A DNA stretch of 64,000 nt, taken from Pseudomonas sp. AFG_SD02_1510_Pfu_092 (GTDB lineage Bacteria > Pseudomonadota > Gammaproteobacteria > Pseudomonadales > Pseudomonadaceae). Location of the stretch: positions 62,001 to 126,000 of the forward strand of contig NZ_PUQD01000006.1 of assembly GCF_003331055.1 (NCBI RefSeq), given 5' to 3'. This document shows positions 58,054-64,000 of the stretch, one piece after another; position 1 is the first letter of the stretch; each line of letters opens with the position of its first letter. The notes beneath the pieces were generated by a model, which saw only the letters and a program-made list of their open reading frames with translations, ran no database searches and was not told where the DNA came from. Made by a program: the position numbers and the translations under genes.

Positions 58054-58956
58054 CTACCACCGCATCCGCACCCCAAGGCTGCCAATCAACCCGTTCAAGT
58101 CATTGTCATCCACATCACTGCTGTAATCGGCACTGACGAACAGCGCCACCGAAGGCGTCACCCGCGCCACTAGCCCCAACCCCAGTTCCACCGTGGTCGA
58201 GTAGCGCGAACTGGAAATCTTGTCGACCTGGTCCAGCTTCACCTCGTCGGCATTGCTGAAGTCATACCACACGTTGGTCCGCACATACGGCTCGATCGGC
58301 ATGCCGCGCACATCGTAGCGCCCGGACAACCGCGCACCGACCCGGCCGCTCCAGCTTGGCTGGCTGTCGAGGGCCTGCAAGGTCTGCTGCTGCGCCCGGT
58401 TGCCGGGGAAGAACTGCTGGTTGATCAACTGTGCCTGCGGCTCGATCACCCAGCCACCACCCAGGCCGATGGGAATGCCGCCTTCCAGCGAAAAGGTCAT
58501 CGCATGGCCGCTGTCGTCCAGGCGCTGGCCATTGACCTCGATGCGCGAACCCATGGCCACGGCGTCCAGGTGCCAGCCCTGTTCATGGGTCATGCTCCAG
58601 TACACCCCCAGGCCCTCGCCGCTGATGTTCAGCGCGTTGCGCTGCTTGTCGCCGAGCAGCCGGCGCATGCCGTGGAAGCGGGTCTGCAGGTTGTTCTGGC
58701 CGACGATGATCCCGGCGCGGTGCACGTTGCCCGCTGCGGTTTTGCGCACGAACAGGTCCGGGCCGATCAGTAATTCATTGGCGCTGAGCGGGTCGAGCGG
58801 CAGCTGCGGCGTTGCTGGTTGTTGCAGGAAGCCCGGCGAGGCCGGTTCATCTGGCAGTTCGTACGCGCTCGTTTCCACCGGGGTTGCCAGAAGCAGCGAC
58901 GTGGAAACCGCGTAGAAAATGTGGTCGAAGCGCAAGGGGTTCGCGGTGCTTTTCAT
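58054..58956 (-). CDS. Autotransporter-type outer-membrane beta-barrel protein without passenger
   Basis: 300 residues from the ATG at 58954-58956 (MKSTANPLRFDHIFYAVSTS). A hydrophobic, signal-like N-terminus is followed by a short linker (residues about 35-70) and a domain with the autotransporter barrel pattern: GGWVIEPQAQLINQQF, SGRVGARLSGRYDV, PYVRTNVWYDFS, and the C-terminal strand ending GSLGVRMRW with aromatic last residue. No passenger repeats lie between signal and barrel. It may be a small surface porin-like protein or a trimmed autotransporter. The frame is open to 59073 without protein character. Confidence 0.8.
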   Translation of the reverse strand: MKSTANPLRFDHIFYAVSTSLLLATPVETSAYELPDEPASPGFLQQPATPQLPLDPLSANELLIGPDLFVRKTAAGNVHRAGIIVGQNNLQTRFHGMRRLLGDKQRNALNISGEGLGVYWSMTHEQGWHLDAVAMGSRIEVNGQRLDDSGHAMTFSLEGGIPIGLGGGWVIEPQAQLINQQFFPGNRAQQQTLQALDSQPSWSGRVGARLSGRYDVRGMPIEPYVRTNVWYDFSNADEVKLDQVDKISSSRYSTTVELGLGLVARVTPSVALFVSADYSSDVDDNDLNGLIGSLGVRMRW

Positions 58957-59274
58957 GGCGGATCTCCGTTGTTTTGGTGTTACAGCCCTGGGACCTGGCC
59001 TGTGGTCACGAGCTGTACGGCCAAAAACAGTAGGCGACCCAAACCAGCACGCCAGGCTTTCGCCAGCGCGCACGAAGGCGCGAGCTAGAGGCCCGGCGCA
59101 AGATCATTTACTGCCAGATAGTTTCAGCTAAGAGGAGGTCGCCGCTTGCGTCAAGAAAGCGTGAAGGAAGTGTGCAAATTCCATGGTTATGCTCAAGGCG
59201 TTGATTTGTCTTGGAAATTACCTGCCGATAGCGGGGTTGGCTATTTGCCGCGCCGGGCCTATGAAAAATGATTG
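58957..59274. other. Intergenic region upstream of the autotransporter gene
   Basis: About 318 bases between two minus-strand genes. It holds the likely promoter of the barrel gene and the 3' side of the endonuclease/phosphatase gene. No terminator hairpin, REP or RNA gene recognised. Confidence 0.4.
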
Positions 59275-60069
59275 TTAGAGCCTGACTTCCACCGCCAACG
59301 GCAGGTGGTCCGACAGGTGCGACCAAGGTTTGTGCCCCAGAATCCGCGGCCCATGGCTTTGCGCGTTACGCAGGTACACCCGGTCCAGGCGCAGCAGCGG
59401 CAGGCGGGCAGGGTAGGTACGGGCCAGCTGGCCGTGGTGGCGTTCGAACGCTTCGTGCAGGCCCTGCTGCAGGCCCAGGGTGCGGTTGCCGCGAGACTTC
59501 CAGTCGTTGAAGTCGCCGGCGATGATCACCGGGTCGTCGACCGGTAATGATTCGAGCAGCTTGCGCAGCAGTTGCAACTGTTGCTGGCGGTGGCTTTCCA
59601 GCAACGACAGGTGCACGCAGATGGCATGCACCTGACGCTGGCCGGGTACATCGAGGATGCAGTGCAGCAGGCCCCGGCGCTCGGGGCCGGTGATCGATAC
59701 ATCGAGGTTGCGGTGTTCGATGATCGGGTACTTCGACAGCAGCGCGTTGCCGTGGTGGCCGTCGGGGTACACCGCATTGCGGCCGTAGGCGAAATCGCTC
59801 CACATGCTGTCGGCGAGGAACTCGTACTGGGAGGTCTGGGGCCAGCCCGGGTAGCGCGCGGCGTGGCGGTCATGGCTGCCGAGCACTTCCTGGAGGAAGA
59901 CGATGTCAGCCTGGGTGCTGCGCACCGCCTCGCGCAGTTCCGGCAGGATGAAGCGCCGGTTGAAGGCGGTGAAACCCTTGTGGGTGTTCACCGTCAGCAC
60001 CCGCAGCCGGTTCACGGCTGGGGCCTGGTTGACGGTGGCGAAACCTTTGTCGCCGGCTTCGGGGTCCAC
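59275..60069 (-). CDS. Endonuclease/exonuclease/phosphatase family protein
   Basis: 264 residues from the GTG at 60067-60069, which has GAGGAGTAACC in front; other codons upstream to 60126 are open but less likely. EEP-fold motifs: LRVLTVNTHKGF, IVFLQEVLGSHDRHA (Glu), AICVHLSLLESHRQQQL, VIIAGDFNDWKSRGN and the final SDHLPLAVEVRL His. Such enzymes cleave phosphodiesters in DNA, RNA or lipids. The gene is just before glgX-coded DNA in the same direction (51 bases apart). Substrate unknown. No signal peptide. Confidence 0.85.
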   Translation of the reverse strand: MDPEAGDKGFATVNQAPAVNRLRVLTVNTHKGFTAFNRRFILPELREAVRSTQADIVFLQEVLGSHDRHAARYPGWPQTSQYEFLADSMWSDFAYGRNAVYPDGHHGNALLSKYPIIEHRNLDVSITGPERRGLLHCILDVPGQRQVHAICVHLSLLESHRQQQLQLLRKLLESLPVDDPVIIAGDFNDWKSRGNRTLGLQQGLHEAFERHHGQLARTYPARLPLLRLDRVYLRNAQSHGPRILGHKPWSHLSDHLPLAVEVRL

Positions 60070-60122
60070 GGTTACTCCTCGATGAGGCCGATACTCAATG
60101 GAGCCTGCGCAGTGCGCAGGGT

Positions 60123-62276
60123 TCACTCTTCATCGCGCTGCAGCACCATCAGCAACAGCGAGCGCCCCTTCACCTCGAAGCTGCTGTCGAACTGCAGGTG
60201 CTGGCCCTTGCGCAGTTCCGGCCGGTCGGTATCGACCAGGCAGCTCCAGTAATCCCCTTCGGGCACGGCCGGCAACTTGAACGGCACGATGTCATGGTGG
60301 GCATTGACGATCAGCAGCACGGTGGCCTCGGCGCCTGGCCGGGCAATGCCGCTGACCTGGGCACGACCGTCGATCAGCATGCCCAGGCAACGCCCGTGCG
60401 GGTCTTCCCACTGCTCCACGCTCATCTCGTTGCCGTCCGGTGCCAGCCAGGTCACATCCTTGACCCCGATCGCTTCATTGTAGTCACCCACCAGGAAGCG
60501 CGATCGACGCAGTACCGGGTAGGTCAGGCGCAAGCGGGTCAGGCGCTTGACGAACTTGAGCAGCTCCTGGCCTTCTTCGTCCAGCTCCCAGTTCACCCAG
60601 CCGATCTCGCTGTCCTGGCAGTAGGCATTGTTGTTGCCATGCTGGGTGCGGCTGAACTCATCGCCCGCGACGATCATCGGCGTGCCCTGGGCCAGCAGCA
60701 GGGTGGCGAAGAAGTTGCGCATCTGGCGCATGCGCAGGGCATTCACCGCAGGGTCATCGCTGGGCCCCTCGGCACCGCAGTTCCACGACAGGTTATTGTC
60801 GGTGCCGTCCTGGTTGTTCTCGTCGTTGTCTTCGTTGTGCTTGTGGTTGTACGACACCAGGTCGCGCAGGGTGAAGCCGTCGTGGGCGGTGACGAAGTTG
60901 ACCGAGGCATAGGGGCGCCGGCCACGGTTGTTGAACAGGTCGCCCGAGGCGGTCATGCGCGAGGCAAAGTCGGCCAGCTGGCCTTCGTCGCCCTTCCAGA
61001 AAGCGCGCACGGTGTCGCGGAAGCGGTCGTTCCACTCTGCCCAGCCGGGGGCGAAGTTGCCCACCTGGTAGCCACCCGGGCCGCAGTCCCAGGGCTCGGC
61101 GATCAGCTTCACCTGGCTCAGCATCGGGTCCTGGCGGCAGGCGACGAGGAAACCGTGGCGTTCGCTGTAACCGTCGTGGTAGCGGCCGAGGATGGTCGCC
61201 AGGTCGAAGCGGAAGCCGTCCACGTGCATTTCACCGGCCCAGTAGCGCAGCGAGTCGGTGACCAGTTGCAGGACGCAGGGGTGGCTCAGGTCCAGGGTAT
61301 TGCCGGTGCCGGAATCGTTGATGTAGTAGCGCTTGTCGTCCGGCATCAGGCGGTAGTACGAGGCGTTGTCGATACCGCGCATCGACAGCGTCGGCCCGCG
61401 CTCGTTGCCTTCGGCGGTGTGGTTGTAGACCACATCGAGAATGATCTCCAGCCCGGCGTCGTGCAGGTGCGCGACCATTTCCTTGAACTCGGCGATCTTG
61501 CCGCTGGCCAGGTAGCGCGGGTGCGGGGCGAAGAAGGCGATGCTGTTGTAGCCCCAGTAGTTGTTCAGGCCCTTGTCCAGCAGGTGCTGGTCGTTGACGA
61601 AGGCATGGATCGGCAGCAGCTCGATACTGGTAACGCCCAGTTCCTTGATGTGCTTGAGCAGCTCGTCATTGGCCAGGCCGGCGAAGGTACCGCGCAGTTC
61701 TTCCGGTACGGCCGGGTGGCGCATGCTGATGCCACGGGTGTGCGCTTCGTAGAGGATGGTGCGTTCCCAGGGAATCAGCGCCCGCTGGTCACGGCCCCAG
61801 GTGAAGGCGGGGTCGATCACCTTGCATTTGGGCACGAAGGGCGCGCTGTCACGCTCGTCGAACGACAGGTCACCGTCGGGGTGGCCGATGGTGTAGCCGA
61901 ACAGCGCTTCGGACCATTGCAGGCTGCCGACCAGCTGTTTGGCGTAAGGGTCGATCAGCAGCTTGTTGGGGTTGAACCGGTGCCCGTTCTCCGGCTCGTA
62001 GGGGCCATGTACGCGGTAGCCGTAGACCAGCCCTGGGTGCGCGTCGGGCAGGTAGCCGTGGTAGATCTCGTCGGTGTATTCGGGCAGTTCGATACGTTCC
62101 AGTTCGTGCTCGCCGGTGGAATCGAACAGGCACAGTTCGACCTTGGTGGCGTTGGCCGAGAACAGCGCAAAGTTGACCCCAAGGCCATCCCAGGTGGCGC
62201 CGAGGGGGAAGGGCAGGCCTTCACGGATACGCGATGGGGCGACCGAGCGGGTTTTCTTCGGGGTGCGGGGGCTCAT
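60123..62276 (-). CDS. glgX: Glycogen debranching enzyme GlgX (isoamylase-type)
   Basis: 717 residues. CBM48 N-terminus (GVNFALFSANATKVELCLFD) and GH13_11 catalytic domain: YNHTAEGNERGPTLSMRGID, the nucleophile in MHVDGFRFDLATILGRYHDG, and KLIAEPWDCGPGGYQVGNF. It removes alpha-1,6 branches from limit dextrins. It stands in a minus-strand series treY, DUF2934, glgX, endonuclease/phosphatase that runs convergent to glgB. Confidence 0.95.
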   Translation of the reverse strand: MSPRTPKKTRSVAPSRIREGLPFPLGATWDGLGVNFALFSANATKVELCLFDSTGEHELERIELPEYTDEIYHGYLPDAHPGLVYGYRVHGPYEPENGHRFNPNKLLIDPYAKQLVGSLQWSEALFGYTIGHPDGDLSFDERDSAPFVPKCKVIDPAFTWGRDQRALIPWERTILYEAHTRGISMRHPAVPEELRGTFAGLANDELLKHIKELGVTSIELLPIHAFVNDQHLLDKGLNNYWGYNSIAFFAPHPRYLASGKIAEFKEMVAHLHDAGLEIILDVVYNHTAEGNERGPTLSMRGIDNASYYRLMPDDKRYYINDSGTGNTLDLSHPCVLQLVTDSLRYWAGEMHVDGFRFDLATILGRYHDGYSERHGFLVACRQDPMLSQVKLIAEPWDCGPGGYQVGNFAPGWAEWNDRFRDTVRAFWKGDEGQLADFASRMTASGDLFNNRGRRPYASVNFVTAHDGFTLRDLVSYNHKHNEDNDENNQDGTDNNLSWNCGAEGPSDDPAVNALRMRQMRNFFATLLLAQGTPMIVAGDEFSRTQHGNNNAYCQDSEIGWVNWELDEEGQELLKFVKRLTRLRLTYPVLRRSRFLVGDYNEAIGVKDVTWLAPDGNEMSVEQWEDPHGRCLGMLIDGRAQVSGIARPGAEATVLLIVNAHHDIVPFKLPAVPEGDYWSCLVDTDRPELRKGQHLQFDSSFEVKGRSLLLMVLQRDEE

Positions 62277-62319
62277 GGCAATCCTCTATGGCCTTGGTCT
62301 GGATGGGTAGGCAGTCCTG

Positions 62320-62395
62320 CTGCGGCCTGTTCGCGGCTAAACCCGCTGCACGACGTTCCTGGCAGCGGGGTTGGCGGCGAAGCGGCCGGCCCAGG
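62320..62395. repeat. Degenerate REP-like element between glgX and the DUF2934 gene
   Basis: TTCGCGGCTAAACCCGCTGC near 62329 and the weakly inverted GCAGCGGGGTTGGCGGCGAA near 62360 resemble the REP palindrome with several changes. Confidence 0.5.
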
Positions 62396-62396
62396 C

Positions 62397-62681
62397 TTAA
62401 CCGGCAGTAGGCTTTTTCGCCGCCCGGGGCTTTTTCGCCGCCGCTGCCGGTTTGACCCCCGGCAGGGCAGCCACCTTGGGCTCGGCAGGGGCCGTCGGCG
62501 CCGCCGCTACCTTGGGTTTGGCCGGGGCGCGCTTGCGCGGCGCCGCTTTAGGCGCCAGCGCTTCGGCTTCAGCCAGCTTGCGGGCCATGTCCCAATGGCG
62601 CTCTTCCTGGCCGGCCGGCTTACCTTCTGACTCCCAGATCTGGTAGGCGAATTCGCGGATACGCTTTTCATCAACACTCAT
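62397..62681 (-). CDS. DUF2934 family protein with Lys/Ala/Pro-rich tail
   Basis: 94 residues from the ATG at 62679-62681 (MSVDEKRIREFAYQIWESEG); an adjacent upstream ATG at 62684 is also possible; AGGAG lies 7 bases before the chosen codon. The first 40 residues are the DUF2934 domain (REFAYQIWESEGKPAGQEERHW). The rest is a basic Ala/Lys/Pro-rich tail like histone H1 tails (APRKRAPAKPKVAAAPTAPA), which suggests nucleic-acid or glucan binding but no function is known. It is 17 bases behind treY. Confidence 0.8.
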   Translation of the reverse strand: MSVDEKRIREFAYQIWESEGKPAGQEERHWDMARKLAEAEALAPKAAPRKRAPAKPKVAAAPTAPAEPKVAALPGVKPAAAAKKPRAAKKPTAG

Positions 62682-62698
62682 CATGACGCTCCTGATGC

Positions 62699-64000
62699 TC
62701 AAGATTTTTGTATCAGCAGGTTGACTGGAAACTCCGCCAGAACGGCGCTCAACAACAGCTCCCTGGAAGAGCTGACCGCAGTGCTGGGGAAAAGTCCCGT
62801 CGAGTTGCCAGGCGACCAGGCAAACGGCAGGCTCACCCGGGTGTCGTCCCAGTTCTGTGCCGGGATCAGGGGTATCGGCGCATCGCCCAGCAGGGTACTG
62901 GCCAGGCGTGGCGCAATGATGACGGCCTGCTCGCCTTCGCCCAGGCGGGCGAAAGCCACCACCTTGTCGGCGTGGCGGCCGTGCACGGTCAGCGGCAGGT
63001 AGGCGCCACGGCGGAACAGCTCGGCGTGGGCCTGGCGGCAATCCAGCAGCCGCGCGGTCAGGGCCTGCTTGATGCGGCCGTCGCGCCAGTGCGTCAGCAG
63101 TTCGGGCAGCGGCGTGGCGGCGTCCAGGGTGTTACGCCGGCTGGGGTAATCCACGGCGCGCCGGTTGTCTGGGTCGACCAGGCTGAAGTCCCAGTATTCG
63201 TTGCCCTGGTACAGGTCGGGGACGCCGGGCGTGGTCATGCGCAGCAGGGCCTGGACCAGCCCGTTCAGGGCGCCGGGGCAGGCCAGCAGCTGCGCGGCAT
63301 CGGCCAGCGATTGGCGCAGCTGGTGGTTCTCGCTGTCCAGCAACAGGCCGTCGAGGTAGCGCGCGCAGGCGCTTTCGTAGGCCTCGTTCGGCGCGCTCCA
63401 GCTGCTGCGCAGCTTGGCCTCGCGCAGGGCCTTCTGCTGCCACTGGCGGACGCGTTCGGCGTACTGGCGCAGGGCGTTGTCGTCGTGCAGGTCGAGGTCC
63501 AGTGGCCAGCTGCCGAGCAAGGTCTGCAACAGCATCAGTTCGTCGCCGGGGCTGGGCGCCGGGCCATCGTCCAACTGGCTACGCAATGGCGCGGCCAGTT
63601 CGCGCCAGTGTTCGACCCGGCTGGCCAGCCATGGGCCGCGTTCGCTGAGCACGGCCAGGCGCGCGCGGGTGTCTTCGCCACGCTTGTGGTCATGGGTGGC
63701 GGTGGCCAGCAGGTTGTCGGGGAAGTCGCGCAGGCGCCGCTGCGCCTCGTTGTGGAAGTGTTCGAGCGGGGCGCTGAAACAGGCCGGCTCGAAGCCCACG
63801 TCGTTGCGCGACAGCAACCGCGCGCTGCGGTAGAAGGCTGTGTCCTCCATGGCCTTGGCCGCGCTGGGTGCGGTCAGTTGCTGGAAGCGCACGCAGGCGT
63901 GGCGCAGCTGCTTGCGCGCGCGGCCCGCAGGCAGCTGGCGCCAGGGCTGGCCGCCCAGCCATTGTTCAAGCTGTTCCAGCAACGGCCAGTCGGCTTCGGC
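62699..64000 (-). CDS. treY: Maltooligosyl trehalose synthase, C-terminal part (runs off the window)
   Basis: The last about 434 codons of a minus-strand gene. The frame stays open to the window end. GH13_26 (TreY) features: PSAAKAMEDTAFYRSARLLS, NLLATATHDHKRGEDTRARLAV, GVPDLYQGNEYWDFSLVDPDNRR and VDYPSRRNTLD. TreY rearranges the reducing end of maltodextrins to a trehalose unit that TreZ releases. It links glucan produced by GlgE/GlgB back to trehalose. The N-terminal part lies to the right of the window. Confidence 0.94.
   Translation of the reverse strand, partial: AEADWPLLEQLEQWLGGQPWRQLPAGRARKQLRHACVRFQQLTAPSAAKAMEDTAFYRSARLLSRNDVGFEPACFSAPLEHFHNEAQRRLRDFPDNLLATATHDHKRGEDTRARLAVLSERGPWLASRVEHWRELAAPLRSQLDDGPAPSPGDELMLLQTLLGSWPLDLDLHDDNALRQYAERVRQWQQKALREAKLRSSWSAPNEAYESACARYLDGLLLDSENHQLRQSLADAAQLLACPGALNGLVQALLRMTTPGVPDLYQGNEYWDFSLVDPDNRRAVDYPSRRNTLDAATPLPELLTHWRDGRIKQALTARLLDCRQAHAELFRRGAYLPLTVHGRHADKVVAFARLGEGEQAVIIAPRLASTLLGDAPIPLIPAQNWDDTRVSLPFAWSPGNSTGLFPSTAVSSSRELLLSAVLAEFPVNLLIQKS

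Noticed and set aside
59108..59326. 72-codon minus-strand frame upstream of the autotransporter gene
   Set aside because: Overlaps the end of the endonuclease/phosphatase gene and has no protein character.
60198..62630. 810-codon plus-strand frame opposite glgX
   Set aside because: Antisense shadow of glgX with low-complexity Val/Gln/His sequence.

Overview
The window looks like chromosomal DNA of a fluorescent pseudomonad of the Pseudomonas putida group. Support: the gacA-uvrC-pgsA-tRNA-Gly block, many copies of a REP-type palindrome (core GGGAGCGGGTTTACCCGCG), the liuABCD leucine catabolism genes, a glgE/treS-pep2/glgB/glgX/treY block, and a Fur-controlled PrrF-like sRNA. The order resembles what I recall of one P. 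putida type VI secretion (T6SS) locus and its flanks; that comparison is from memory, not a search.

Layout. 1-5.5 kb: 5' part of a Pit phosphate transporter, a DUF488 protein, a GNAT acetyltransferase, a small XRE regulator, then gacA, uvrC, pgsA and tRNA-Gly(GCC). 5.5-33.5 kb: a T6SS locus with all 13 core components, beginning just behind the tRNA gene and a truncated MvaT-like gene. The order is tssB, tssC, tssK, tssL, an OmpA protein, hcp, clpV, vgrG, a DUF4123 adaptor, a Tle1-like DUF2235 lipase effector, two tandem DUF3304 putative immunity genes, PAAR, an unknown membrane protein, tssM, tssA, tssF, tssG, tssJ, tssE and an ImpA_N-TM-OmpA fusion. 33.5-37.4 kb: an Aer-like PAS chemoreceptor overlapping a globin-PAS-GGDEF-EAL protein. 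37.5-39.8 kb: an AT-rich stretch with a 22-codon peptide ORF and a decayed SagB-type peptide-maturation dehydrogenase. 39.7-42.0 kb: a region4-sigma/FecR-N hybrid with a Fur box, a PrrF-like sRNA, a DUF6124 gene and a divergent S24-type repressor. 42.2-49.8 kb: liuDCBA and a divergent acyl-CoA synthetase separated by LiuR-like palindromes. 50-64 kb: a 53-aa proline-rich protein, glgE, treS-pep2, glgB, an orphan autotransporter barrel, an endonuclease/phosphatase-family protein, glgX, a DUF2934 protein and the 3' part of treY.

How it works together. GacA is a global response regulator. The T6SS genes should build a contractile injector that delivers a phospholipase through the VgrG/PAAR tip, with the DUF3304 pair as self-protection. 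The liu genes convert isovaleryl-CoA to HMG-CoA. The glg/tre genes connect trehalose, maltose-1-phosphate and alpha-glucan.

Most unusual items: the RiPP-like relic (peptide ORF plus broken SagB gene), the MvaT-like fragment at the T6SS border, the sigma/FecR hybrid, the ImpA_N-OmpA fusion with a duplicated OmpA module, and a TssM without a recognisable Walker A motif.
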